The position numbers and the translations under genes were made by a program. The notes beneath the pieces were generated by a model. The model was not told the DNA's origin. It worked only from the letters and a program-made list of their open reading frames with translations, and ran no database searches. DNA of 27,589 nt from an uncultured Phycisphaerales bacterium (GTDB lineage Bacteria; Planctomycetota; Phycisphaerae; WQYP01): contig CAIPTQ010000052.1 in NCBI GenBank assembly GCA_903868035.1, positions 1 through 27,589 on the forward strand, given 5' to 3'. Each line of letters begins with the position of its first letter. Positions within the stretch are counted from its first letter, which is position 1. Below are positions 12,906 through 21,123 of the stretch, one piece after another.

Positions 12906-13853
12906 TTAGGACGGGTTGGCGGCGGTGGTGCCTCCGGAGATCACGTTGCGGTTGCCCGCCCACTGGTCGCCGCTGGCCCCGACCTTGTATAAGGTGGCGT
13001 TGTAGGTGCCGCCCAGTTGATTGTTCCACACGCAGTTGGCCCCCGAGCTTGTTCCCGACAGGTCGATCCCCAGGGCCAGTACCGCGGCGATGGCGCCGGC
13101 GGCGTTGATCCCGTATTCGGCGATGGTGTTGCCCGTGATCGTGCAGGCCCGGCCGTTGATGTTGATGGCCGTCACGCACGACTGGAAGATGTTGTCCCGG
13201 ATCACCCAGCCGCTGTAGGACAGTCCCCCGGCCTCGACGCCCAGGATGGCCGCGCCGTAGGTGCCGGTGTTCATGTAGAAGAACTCGTTGCCCACGATGT
13301 GCACGTTGTCCGAGTTGCACACCGGCGAGTAGATCGCCTCGTAGCTGGCGGTCTGGCCCTGGAAGCGGTTGCCCACGATCTGGGCCCAGTTGGCCCCGCT
13401 CAGCAGGATGGCGCAGGGTCCGTAGGTGGTGCTGGCCGAATAGGCCGGCGGCTTGAAGTAGATGTTCTCGACGCGCACGTAGGCGGCCGCGATGGTCAGG
13501 GTCGCCGTGTCCACGGCGCTGGTCCACTGGGCCTGCTTGGGCCCGGTGCCCAGGCCGATGAGGGACAGCCCGGCCACGGAGACGGTCGCCGTCTCCGAAA
13601 AACTTCCCTTGAGGTAGATGGTGTCTCCGGCGACGGCCACGGCCAGGGCCGCGGCGATCGTCTTGAAGGCGCTGGCGAAGGCGGTACCCGCGTTCGTGTC
13701 CAGGCCGTTGACCGAGTCGCAGAAATACAGGGTGCCGCTGGCGATGCCGGCGACGATGCCGCCGGCCTCGACCGTCAGCTTGCCGCCGCTGGCGATGACC
13801 AGTTCATTGCCGCCTTGTTTGCGGTAGACCTTGGGTTGGTACGTGGCGTCCAT
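12906..13853 (-). CDS. Right-handed parallel beta-helix protein in the head cluster
   Basis: The 315-residue protein shows regular short strand repeats of the pectate-lyase/beta-helix kind: LSLIGLGTG, VRVENIYF, AQIVGNRFQG, VHIVGNEFFYM, WVIRDNIFQS, CTITGNTIAEY, with periodic N, G and hydrophobic residues from about 75 to 300. The N-terminal part contains FCDSVNGLDTNAGTAFASAFKTIAAALA, the usual entry to a beta-helix (a SGxDxNxGTxxxPFxTIxxAL-like motif). Such folds occur in phage spikes and glycan-degrading tail proteins. Its place between the capsid accessory gene and the connectors is unusual. No catalytic residues are clear, so decoration, glycan binding or a depolymerase are all possible. 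GGAG lies six bases before the ATG. Confidence 0.78.
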   Translation of the reverse strand: MDATYQPKVYRKQGGNELVIASGGKLTVEAGGIVAGIASGTLYFCDSVNGLDTNAGTAFASAFKTIAAALAVAVAGDTIYLKGSFSETATVSVAGLSLIGLGTGPKQAQWTSAVDTATLTIAAAYVRVENIYFKPPAYSASTTYGPCAILLSGANWAQIVGNRFQGQTASYEAIYSPVCNSDNVHIVGNEFFYMNTGTYGAAILGVEAGGLSYSGWVIRDNIFQSCVTAININGRACTITGNTIAEYGINAAGAIAAVLALGIDLSGTSSGANCVWNNQLGGTYNATLYKVGASGDQWAGNRNVISGGTTAANPS

Positions 13854-13953
13854 GATTGCTCCGTTGGTTGCGGCCCCGCGCCGGGGGATGGGGGGGCCTA
13901 GTCACTTAAGACACGGGAAACACAATGATTTCAAAGAACGCGGGCAGGGGACG

Positions 13954-13981
13954 GGGGGCCTCGGCCGCACCGGAGGCCCCC
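13954..13981. other. 9-bp stem-loop in the gap after the capsid accessory gene
   Basis: GGGGGCCTC (13954-13962) and GAGGCCCCC (13973-13981) pair perfectly around ten bases. It lies in the 151-base gap between genes 14005-14445 and 12906-13853. No T tract follows on either strand, so it may be a processing site or a weak attenuator. Confidence 0.4.
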
Positions 13982-14004
13982 GGGCGTCCTCATGCGCCGG
14001 AAGA

Positions 14005-14445
14005 TCATGCCGCCGGTGCGACCTGCGTGCTGGCCAGGATGGTGGTCACGTCCTGGACGGTCGGCTTCTTGCCGGCCATGTATTGGATCGCCAGGATGCC
14101 CTGGAGCACCGCATTGGCCGCGGTGCGGGTGAAGGCGGCGCGGACGTAGCGCTGCTGCGGGCGGAAGACGTCGACGATCAGGCACTTGCTGCTGTCGGCG
14201 CCGGCCCCGGCGTCGGTGTGCGTCGCCGTGGCCCCGGTGATGGTCACCATGCTGCCGCCCGTGGCGGCGGTGTACTGCTGCGCCACGAGGGTCAGGACAG
14301 AACTCGCCGTCACCGTGCCCAGGATGGCCACGAACAGCACGCCGTCGAAGCCCAGCATGTCCAGGATGTCGGAATCCACTTCGGTCTGCGCGGCGACCGC
14401 CCCGGCGCTCACCAGGATCATCTTGACATTGGAAAGGAGGTTCAT
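14005..14445 (-). CDS. Probable capsid accessory/decoration protein (146 aa)
   Basis: This protein directly follows the major capsid gene, where decoration or head-stabilising proteins are common. It has strand-rich segments (SVLTLVAQQYTAATGGSMVT), then KCLIVDVFRPQQRYVRAAFTR, a pattern I have seen in unnamed phage structural proteins placed after the capsid gene, and LQGILAIQYMAGKKP. No enzyme motif is visible. AGAGG lies six bases upstream of the ATG at 14445. The decoration role is inferred from position. Confidence 0.6.
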   Translation of the reverse strand: MNLLSNVKMILVSAGAVAAQTEVDSDILDMLGFDGVLFVAILGTVTASSVLTLVAQQYTAATGGSMVTITGATATHTDAGAGADSSKCLIVDVFRPQQRYVRAAFTRTAANAVLQGILAIQYMAGKKPTVQDVTTILASTQVAPAA

Positions 14446-14516
14446 GATTGCCTCTCAAATTTTGGAAACTTGAACTCAAACTCAAACACGGTGCCGACCG
14501 CGAAAATCGCCGGGCT

Positions 14517-15827
14517 TTACCCCAGCTTGACGCGGGCGAAGGCCTCCTCGAGCACCGGCATGCCGTCGGTCTCGGCCCGGAGGATGTAGCCGTTCTGGTT
14601 GGTCGCCGCATAGAGCTCCAACAGAACCTGGATGCTCATGGATAGGGCGTCGGCGATCCAGTAGTGGCTCCAGTCTCCGAGGATGCCCACGTACAGGCCG
14701 GTGGTGAAGGTGTTGGGCATATACTCGCTGATGTTGATCGGCAGGCCCAGCAGCCGGTCGGGCGAGCCCGCCTGAATCGACATCTGCCAGAGGTACTGGC
14801 CCTCGCCGTCCTTGAGCTTGCTGACCTGCTTGATGGCGTCGCGGTGGAAGGCCCACTCGGCCTTGGTCCAATATTGGACCTTGAGCGCGAACTTGGCCTC
14901 GATCAGGCCGTCGGCCCCGATCGAGGTGGCGGCGTTGCCCGTGGACACGTCGCGCCCGGTGCTGATGCCGCTGGCGCTGGCGGTCATCACGCCCAGGGGC
15001 TGCTCGGATCCCGAGCCCGTGAGGAAGGCCTTTTCCTGGGTGACGCCCTGCTTATAGGACAGGCGGTCGCGGACGATCCCCTCGGGATCGATCGCCGCCT
15101 TTCGGATCAGGGTCTTGCTGACCTTGATCAGCTTGGCCAGGGGGTGGGGCTTGAGTTCGCGCTTTCCGAACTTCAGGCTGCTGTCCTCGCTCCCCGTCGC
15201 GATCTCCGCCGTCCAGTCGGCGTCGGCCACGTCCGCTTCGCGCGAGGGCGCGCCGATGGATTCGGCGTTGGTCACCGGCGGCAGCACGTTGGCCACGCGC
15301 CGCACGAAGGTCAGGTTGTCGACCGCGGCGATGATCTGGGCGACGAACATCTGCGGGGCCATCAGGTACCCGCCAGACTGGTCCAGATCCGCCTGCAAAG
15401 CGCGCTCTTCCACGCCCTCTCCGCGCGTCGCGCCGATGCCCAGGGCGCGATAGAACGCCCGTTCGTAGGCCAGGCTCGACCGCGCCCCGTCGATCGGGAT
15501 GACGCGTTCGATGCCGTTGGGCCGCTTGTAGCGCAGCGCCCTTTTCTCGGGGGCGCCGCCGCCGGGGGCCGCCGGGGTGGATCTCCGCCCCTGGCTTTCG
15601 GCCATCCGCTTTTCCTCGTCGGCCAGCGCCGTCATGCGCGTTTCGGACGCTTCAATGATCTTGATCTGCTGATCTAGTTCGCCCAGGGAGACGTCCATAA
15701 TGCGGTTGAACCGCTGGATCTCCTCGGCCGTCATGTCGCGTTTCTCGGCCTCGGCCTTGGCGCTCAGGGAGCGCGCCTCGGTGATGAGCTTGGCCCGCTC
15801 CAGGCGGATTTCATCGGCTTTTTTCAC
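14517..15827 (-). CDS. HK97-family major capsid protein
   Basis: The 436-residue protein is a clear HK97-type capsid subunit. Residues 1-75 form a charged coiled coil (the delta/scaffold domain), a linker with GGGAPEKRALRYK follows, then LDQSGGYLMAPQMFVAQIIAAVDNLTFVRRVANVLP marks the family's E-loop/P-domain entry, and ASREADVADAD-like, KPHPLAKLIKVSKTLIRKA and LTGSGSEQPLGVM are typical. The last part has LLGLPINISEYMP and the ending AETDGMPVLEEAFARVKLG. A start at 15896 is possible by frame, but GTG at 15827, with GGAG seven bases upstream, begins the expected VKKADEIRLERAK helix. The site is inside a hairpin. A 260-base leader precedes it. Confidence 0.92.
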   Translation of the reverse strand: MKKADEIRLERAKLITEARSLSAKAEAEKRDMTAEEIQRFNRIMDVSLGELDQQIKIIEASETRMTALADEEKRMAESQGRRSTPAAPGGGAPEKRALRYKRPNGIERVIPIDGARSSLAYERAFYRALGIGATRGEGVEERALQADLDQSGGYLMAPQMFVAQIIAAVDNLTFVRRVANVLPPVTNAESIGAPSREADVADADWTAEIATGSEDSSLKFGKRELKPHPLAKLIKVSKTLIRKAAIDPEGIVRDRLSYKQGVTQEKAFLTGSGSEQPLGVMTASASGISTGRDVSTGNAATSIGADGLIEAKFALKVQYWTKAEWAFHRDAIKQVSKLKDGEGQYLWQMSIQAGSPDRLLGLPINISEYMPNTFTTGLYVGILGDWSHYWIADALSMSIQVLLELYAATNQNGYILRAETDGMPVLEEAFARVKLG

Positions 15828-15834
15828 GGGATGT

Positions 15835-15852
15835 CTCCGGTTTTCGCCGGAG
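15835..15852 (-). promoter_or_regulatory. Hairpin covering the capsid gene ribosome binding site
   Basis: CTCCGG (15835-15840) pairs with CCGGAG (15847-15852) around six bases. On the minus strand the 3' arm CCGGAG contains the GGAG that sits seven bases before the GTG start at 15827, so the ribosome site would be occluded while the stem is closed. A second hairpin, CATGGTG (15884-15890) with CACCATG (15898-15904), lies upstream in the leader. Confidence 0.55.
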
Positions 15853-16026
15853 GATCGCCAGGCTCTGGGGGACGTGCCGCCGGCATGGTGGTTCATTCAC
15901 CATGACGAGCGGCCTTGACGCCCTGCGACGGCAGGAACATCGGCTGCTCTTCTCCGCCCGCGTCCAACTGGTCAGCAACGGCTCCAAAGGTCGTCCGCGG
16001 CGGGCAAAGCCTTGATGTCTGTTATC

Positions 16027-16056
16027 AGGGTACTGATCTCCCGCGCCCCGTGTCAA
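16027..16056 (-). promoter_or_regulatory. Possible promoter for the major capsid gene
   Basis: A perfect TTGACA (16056-16051) is followed after 18 bases by TACCCT (16032-16027), a poor -10 box. It lies at the start of the 260-base gap between the protease stop (16088) and the capsid GTG (15827), where a separate capsid promoter or long leader would make sense. The weak -10 keeps confidence low. Confidence 0.35.
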
Positions 16057-16087
16057 GCGCAAAATATTACAAGACTCATCTCTCGTC

Positions 16088-17071
16088 TCATTCCCCCGCC
16101 AGTGTGTCGCACTGATCGGCCGTCTGCAGGGCCACGGCGGCGCACAGCTTGCTGATCGGGTGGTCGAGCCCCTTACAGGACTTGGCGCAATCCCGCAGGG
16201 CCGCGCCCGTGATCCCCGCGAGGTCAGCGGCGATCGCCGAGCCCGGAGCCGTCGCCACCTGGCCCAGGGCCTGGCAAAGCAGCCGCGCGTCCAGGCAGAC
16301 CGCCCGGCAGCCGGCAGCCGCGTCGTCGGGCATCTTCCAGGTCAGGCTGATCAGCGAATCGCACGCCGACCCCGCCTGGAGGCAGGCGTCCACCAGCGCC
16401 GCCGCGGCCGTGTCGTCGCTCACGTAGAAGCGCGCCTCGCCGCTTTCGGCCAGCTTCAGCCGCGCCGCCCACAGGTTGGGACGCCCCAGCCCCGTGCCCG
16501 CGGGCACCAGCAGCTTCGTCAGCTCCGCCTTGCTGGCGTCCGGCAGCGCCCGCACGCCCACCAGGCCCTCGGTGGCGCGGTAGGCCGGGCTGTCCACCGG
16601 CCCCACGTCCAGCAGTTCGAGCTGGCGCAGTTCGCGGATCGGCCCGCCAGCGTCTTTGATAAAGGCATCGCCCCCCGCCCCCCCCGCCGTCCCCGCCAGG
16701 CGGAAGCAAAAGCTGCTCCCGTCGACGTCCCCGCGGCGGATGGACTCGCACACGTCCCGCCCGACCGAGGTATCGGGCGCGTCGATCTCATAGCGCAGCC
16801 CCACCGGATCGTCCAGCAGGCGCAGCGTGCCCGCCTTGGTCCTCCCCAGCAGGGCGTCGTGGTTATAGCGCGCCCGCACGTCGGGCTGGGCCGCCAGGGC
16901 CGCGCTGAACGCCCCCGGCAGCACGCGCTCGCGGAATCCCCCCAGATCCTCGCTCAGGCTGTTGTAGACCGCGGCATAGCCGCTGATCTTCGCCGGCTGG
17001 CCGCCGGCCGCCGGCTCCATCCGCACTTCCCGGCCGGGGGCGGCGGTGACAAAACGCACTTCGGTTTTCAT
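16088..17071 (-). CDS. Prohead protease (HK97 family) with cysteine-rich C-terminal extension
   Basis: Residues 1-175 form a serine protease of the U35/S78 prohead family, which cleaves the capsid scaffold domain: SGYAAVYNSLSEDLGGFRERVLPGAF at about 30-55, catalytic His71 in RYNHDALLG, catalytic serine in VDGSSFCF (119/120), and LELLDVGPVDSPAYRATE (151-168). Typical members end near 180-230 residues. Here about 100 further residues hold nine cysteines (230, 237, 255, 259, 266, 295, 299, 310, 321), spaced CxxxC and Cx6C along predicted helices, reminiscent of cysteine-lined four-helix bundles (Csp/DUF326 type). AAGGA is well placed before the ATG. The tail could bind metal or be a linker; both are inference. 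Confidence 0.85.
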   Translation of the reverse strand: MKTEVRFVTAAPGREVRMEPAAGGQPAKISGYAAVYNSLSEDLGGFRERVLPGAFSAALAAQPDVRARYNHDALLGRTKAGTLRLLDDPVGLRYEIDAPDTSVGRDVCESIRRGDVDGSSFCFRLAGTAGGAGGDAFIKDAGGPIRELRQLELLDVGPVDSPAYRATEGLVGVRALPDASKAELTKLLVPAGTGLGRPNLWAARLKLAESGEARFYVSDDTAAAALVDACLQAGSACDSLISLTWKMPDDAAAGCRAVCLDARLLCQALGQVATAPGSAIAADLAGITGAALRDCAKSCKGLDHPISKLCAAVALQTADQCDTLAGE

Positions 17072-17081
17072 GGTAACTTCC

Positions 17082-19202
17082 TTAATTCGAGGTCCCTTTG
17101 GCGAACGGTTTGGCCAGCGCGACCACGCGGGTCAGTTGGTTCTGCACATGATTCAGATGCAATGCGGCTTTCACTTTGTCGGGGTGATTCGATGGCAACG
17201 CCTGCGCCTCCTGATGCTTCTGCACCGCGTGGTCGTGCAGGGCGATCACCTTTTCCACCATCGCTCCGGCCTCTTTGGCGTTGGCGGGATGCTTGAGCGC
17301 GATCTGACCCCCGGCCGAGACTTTGACAAGGTCCTCCACCGGCCGGCTTTTGTCTCCCCCGCCGCCGCCGCCGCCATCGGAATCGGCGAATCGGCCCATG
17401 TCATCGTGATTCTCATTGAATCGGAAACTGGCCAGGAGGGTATCCGCCATCTCCTCCGGCCGCTGCCGGTCCCACCGTCCCAGCAGCGCCTCGACATTCA
17501 GCTTCGGATCCGCCAGTTCCGTCAGCGACCGGGCGGGCAGTTCATGCGCCAGCTTCTCCACCGCCCCGCGCGCCGTGACGAAGGGGATCCCGGCCAGGTC
17601 CCCCAGTCCCGAGGCCACCGGCAGCAGCAGCGCCCGCAGGTGGTCGCCATGGCCGGCGTAGAACTCGCGGGCCGCGGCCGCGAACGTCGCCGGCTTGCCC
17701 GCCGCCCGCCGCAGCGCCGCCGTCTCCTTGCGCACGGCCCTCGTCGCCGCGTCAATCAGCAGCGCGCGGAAGGTCGCCCGCAGCTTGTCCGGCGCGATTT
17801 TCCGCCCTCCGCCATCGGCGCTGCCGTCGGTCTCGGTGTCCGCCTCCGCCGGAGCATCCTCGTCGCCGGCCGGTACATCCGCGCCCGCCGGCAGCGCCGG
17901 TGCGTTCGCCGGCGAAGCCACGACCGGGGCCGGGGCAAGCACTGGGGGAGACTTCGCCACCTGGTCCGCCGGCACCATGTTCATTGGCACTAGGTAGATC
18001 GCCCCCTGTCCCTTGGGCAGGGCGTTCATCTTCTCGCGCCGGCGCACGTCGTCGGCCGACAGATACCCCCACTGCCGGCCGGTGGCGTAGGCCGCATACC
18101 GCGCCCCCATGTCGCCGCGCAGGATCTGGTCCACATCAAAGGAAAAGAAGTATCCCGCCCGGAGCTGCTCAAGCGTCAGCAGCTTGCGCCCGCATTCCTG
18201 TTCGAAGCGCACCAGCCAGCCCATCAGGCAGTCATTGACGAACTCCATCTCCTGATGCTCGATGTTGTTATTCGTCGACCGCGTGAGTTCCCCGACCTTG
18301 TGCGGCGGGACCCGGTAGATCCCGCAGATCTCCGTGCGCTGGAAGAGGCGGGTCTGGAGGAACTGCGAATCCTCCGGTGGGATCCCGATCTGCTGGTATT
18401 CCACCCCGTCCTCGAGCACCGCCGTACGCCGCTGGCCCGGGCCGCTGTGCACCAGGTCCCACTGTTCGCGCAGTTTCTTGGGATCTTTGACCGTCTTGGC
18501 GCTCTTCAGGATCCCGCTGGGCACGCCGGAGTTGCCGAAGAACCGCGCCCCATAGGCCTGCGCCGACAGGCCCAGTCCGATCGCCTCCCGCGCCATGGCC
18601 ACCGGCGAATAGCCGACAATCCCGTCGAATCCCAGCCCCGCGAAGTGCAGCATGTCGTCCCGGTCGATCGGGTCGCCGGTCAGCGTCTGCTGCTCGAGCA
18701 GGTAGGGCGACTGCAGCGCCGTGCGCGTCACGTAGTATTCGATTCGCCATTCGTCGCGCCCCGTCACCGGGTTCCGCTGCCGCCGCCGCGGGATGATGCG
18801 GTTGGGCGCCAGCGGGTGCAGGGCGATCGGAAGGCCCGCGCCGTTGCGTTCGATCTCGGCGTAGCCGTTGCCCCAGGTGAGCACCCAGCCCATGGTCGTG
18901 GACTTCCAGGCCGCCGTGCTCATCTCGTCGTTGGGCGCCGCCGCCACCAGCGCCGCCACCGGCAGATCCGTCACCAGCTCATGGTCGCCGTTGGACAGGT
19001 GCCGGTAGAGATTCAAAGGCAGCTTGGCCAGGGCCTCGGCGACGACGTTCACGCACGCCCACACCGTCGTCAGCGACAGCGCGTTCTGCTCGCTGACCAT
19101 GGAGCCGGACTCCGTCGGCCGTCCGCCGAAGAAGCCCAGCAGGAACTTGTCGGGATTGGCCAGCGTCGCCGAGCGTTTTTCCATCAGGCCGAACAGGCTC
19201 AT
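17082..19202 (-). CDS. HK97-family portal protein with long C-terminal extension
   Basis: The first 400 residues are a portal of the HK97/lambda type: ALSLTTVWACVNVVAEALAKLPLNLYR near 45-70, LTGDPIDRDDMLHF, AQAYGARFFGNSGVPSGIL, and the FLQTRLFQRTEICGIYRVPPHKVG segment with NNIEHQEMEFV (about 283-318). Twelve copies would form the DNA channel and motor dock. Usual portals end near 400-450 residues; this one is 706. A linker rich in A, P, D and E is followed by a helical region, a NENHDDMGRF segment (596-605) with a glycine run, and a final helical domain. NHDxxGRF is a motif I associate with minor head proteins, suggesting fusion. GGAGGT is five bases before the ATG, inside the upstream small gene. 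Confidence 0.9.
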   Translation of the reverse strand: MSLFGLMEKRSATLANPDKFLLGFFGGRPTESGSMVSEQNALSLTTVWACVNVVAEALAKLPLNLYRHLSNGDHELVTDLPVAALVAAAPNDEMSTAAWKSTTMGWVLTWGNGYAEIERNGAGLPIALHPLAPNRIIPRRRQRNPVTGRDEWRIEYYVTRTALQSPYLLEQQTLTGDPIDRDDMLHFAGLGFDGIVGYSPVAMAREAIGLGLSAQAYGARFFGNSGVPSGILKSAKTVKDPKKLREQWDLVHSGPGQRRTAVLEDGVEYQQIGIPPEDSQFLQTRLFQRTEICGIYRVPPHKVGELTRSTNNNIEHQEMEFVNDCLMGWLVRFEQECGRKLLTLEQLRAGYFFSFDVDQILRGDMGARYAAYATGRQWGYLSADDVRRREKMNALPKGQGAIYLVPMNMVPADQVAKSPPVLAPAPVVASPANAPALPAGADVPAGDEDAPAEADTETDGSADGGGRKIAPDKLRATFRALLIDAATRAVRKETAALRRAAGKPATFAAAAREFYAGHGDHLRALLLPVASGLGDLAGIPFVTARGAVEKLAHELPARSLTELADPKLNVEALLGRWDRQRPEEMADTLLASFRFNENHDDMGRFADSDGGGGGGGDKSRPVEDLVKVSAGGQIALKHPANAKEAGAMVEKVIALHDHAVQKHQEAQALPSNHPDKVKAALHLNHVQNQLTRVVALAKPFAKGTSN

Positions 19203-19357
19203 CGGTCACCTCCAGTGGTCAGCACTTCGAGCACCAGGGCCGCCCCCAGGGCGATCGGCGCCAGCGGCAGGTAGATCATCCCCAGGCCCAGCGTCACCAG
19301 GCCCCCGCCCACCAGCAGCAGCCCGATCTCGCGCCATTTTTTACCGAATCCGCTCAT
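19199..19357 (-). CDS. Small hydrophobic membrane protein between terminase and portal (52 aa)
   Basis: This short frame begins MSGFGKKWRE, continues with an uninterrupted hydrophobic stretch (about residues 11-46) with a central MIYLPLAPI turn, and ends TTGGDR. It would form one or two membrane-spanning helices with a basic N-terminal end. Its ATG overlaps the terminase stop as ATGA (19357-19354), and its TGA overlaps the portal ATG, whose ribosome site lies inside this gene. Both overlaps argue that it is translated and coupled. The role is unknown; a holin-like or membrane-anchoring function would fit its shape, but nothing proves it. Confidence 0.65.
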   Translation of the reverse strand: MSGFGKKWREIGLLLVGGGLVTLGLGMIYLPLAPIALGAALVLEVLTTGGDR

Positions 19358-21123
19358 AGCACCACCAGGTCCCTTCCGTCGGCGTAGGCCGCGCCGCCGT
19401 CGTCGCTCACCAGGGCCCGGGCCAGGGCCATCACCGTCGCCGCGATGCCGTCGATTTTCTCACACGAATGTTTTTTGCTCGGTTTGATATTTCCCGCTGG
19501 GTCCGTCTCGCAGCTCACGTTGCTGGCCATCCAGTCCATCACCGGGTTCCCGTCGTGGGCCAGCGTCCCGGCCGTTACCAACTTCTCAAGCTCCTTGCTC
19601 GGCTCCGATAGGCTGCGGAAGCCTTGTACGACCTCCACGCAGACCATCCCCGATTCCTGCAACTGCAGGGCAATCTGGGTGGCGCTCCACGGATCGTAGC
19701 CGATGTCGGCGATCTCGTAGCGTTTGGCGTCGCCGTAAACCTGAGCCTTGATGAACTCATAATCGATCACGTTGCCCGGCGTCAGGTGCAGGTGCCCCTG
19801 GCGTCCCCAGGTGGCGTAGGGCACGCGGGCCTCGCGCTCGCGCAGGGCCGCGGTCTCCTCGGGCACGTAGAAGCGAGCTTTGAGCCGCCACCGCGGGTCC
19901 TCAAAGGTCGGCTCGAAGAGCAGCACCCAGGCCGCCACGTCCAGTTTACTCGAGAGGTCCAGGCCGCCGTGGCACCGCCGTCCGGCGAGCTGGGCGTCGG
20001 CCACCGGGTCCCGGCAGGCGGTCCACTTGTCCATCGGGATCCAGCGCGTTACTTGCTCGGTCTGGCGGTTCATGTGCTTGCATAGGAACTCGTTAAGGGC
20101 GCTGGGCATCTCGACGGCTTTACGGCACTTGTCGCGCAGGTCGTCGATTTTGACCGAGACGCCCAGGTTGGGGTTGGCCTTGATCCAGCAGACCTCGTCG
20201 CGCCAATCGTCGGCCTCGTCGATCGCGTAGATGATGGCGAAGAAACTGTCGTCCTCGATCACCCCCTGGAGGATCTTCTCGGCGTAGCCGTGCATGTCCT
20301 GATCGACGCCCACGCGCCCCGCGCCGGCGGTGGTGATGACGAAGATCAGCGGCTGGCGGCGGGCCCCCGTCGCCGAGTCCAGCACGTCCAGCATGCCGCG
20401 GTTTTTGTGGGCGTGCAGTTCGTCGATGATCGCCCCATGCACGTTCAATCCGTCGGTCGTATCCTCGTCGGCCCCCAGGGGCTCGAATTTGCTGCGCGTG
20501 GCGACGATGTGGAGATTGTCCTTGTAAGCGTTGATATAGCGCGACAGTTCCGGCGAGCCCCCGACCATCGCGATCGCCTCCCCGTGGACGATCCGCGCCT
20601 GCTCCCGTTTGGTAGCGCTGGTGTAGACTTCCGCGCCCGGCTCGCCGTCGGCGAAAAAGAGATAGAGCCCGACGCCGGCGGCGAAACTGCTCTTTCCATT
20701 TTTTCGCGCCACCTTCGTGTAGGCCATCCGGAAGCGCCGGGGGCCCGGGATCTTCGTCCCGCGCGGCCCGTCCACCAGCTTGAGCCAGCCGAAGATCACC
20801 CAGAGGATGAACTGCTGCCAGGGCTCCAGGCGGAAGGTCTGCCCCGCCCATTCCCCCTTTGAATGCTTGAGGAACCCAAATAGGTCGATCGCCCGCTGGG
20901 CCCGGGCCCGGTCAAAGACCAGCCCCCGCGCCGCCGCCGTCTTCAGGTCCCGCGTCTGGCGCTCGACCGCCAGCCGCACCCACTTGCCGACGGAGATCCT
21001 CCCCGCCAGCACGTCCGCCGCATACTGCTCCGCCGGATGCAACGGGGAGGGCGCCGCTCCGCGCGGCGTCCCCAGCCGCCGCCTCCGACTTCCAACTTCC
21101 AACTTTTTTCTTCCTCTTTTCAT
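19354..21123 (-). CDS. terL: Terminase large subunit
   Basis: The 589-residue ATPase-nuclease pumps DNA into the prohead and cuts the concatemer. The ATPase has a Walker A-like KVARKNGKSS (137-146), Walker B with catalytic Glu in IIDELH (232-237) and a coupling VITTAG motif (262-267). The nuclease domain shows GGLDLSSKLD (386-395) with the first metal-binding Asp, ADIGYDPWSA later and KIDGIAATVMALA near the C-terminus with the last Asp. The N-terminal PLHPAEQYAADVLAGRI is family typical. It matches the phage terminase family of the HK97/P27-small-subunit group. The ATG at 21123 overlaps the small terminase stop. Confidence 0.93.
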   Translation of the reverse strand: MKRGRKKLEVGSRRRRLGTPRGAAPSPLHPAEQYAADVLAGRISVGKWVRLAVERQTRDLKTAAARGLVFDRARAQRAIDLFGFLKHSKGEWAGQTFRLEPWQQFILWVIFGWLKLVDGPRGTKIPGPRRFRMAYTKVARKNGKSSFAAGVGLYLFFADGEPGAEVYTSATKREQARIVHGEAIAMVGGSPELSRYINAYKDNLHIVATRSKFEPLGADEDTTDGLNVHGAIIDELHAHKNRGMLDVLDSATGARRQPLIFVITTAGAGRVGVDQDMHGYAEKILQGVIEDDSFFAIIYAIDEADDWRDEVCWIKANPNLGVSVKIDDLRDKCRKAVEMPSALNEFLCKHMNRQTEQVTRWIPMDKWTACRDPVADAQLAGRRCHGGLDLSSKLDVAAWVLLFEPTFEDPRWRLKARFYVPEETAALREREARVPYATWGRQGHLHLTPGNVIDYEFIKAQVYGDAKRYEIADIGYDPWSATQIALQLQESGMVCVEVVQGFRSLSEPSKELEKLVTAGTLAHDGNPVMDWMASNVSCETDPAGNIKPSKKHSCEKIDGIAATVMALARALVSDDGGAAYADGRDLVVL

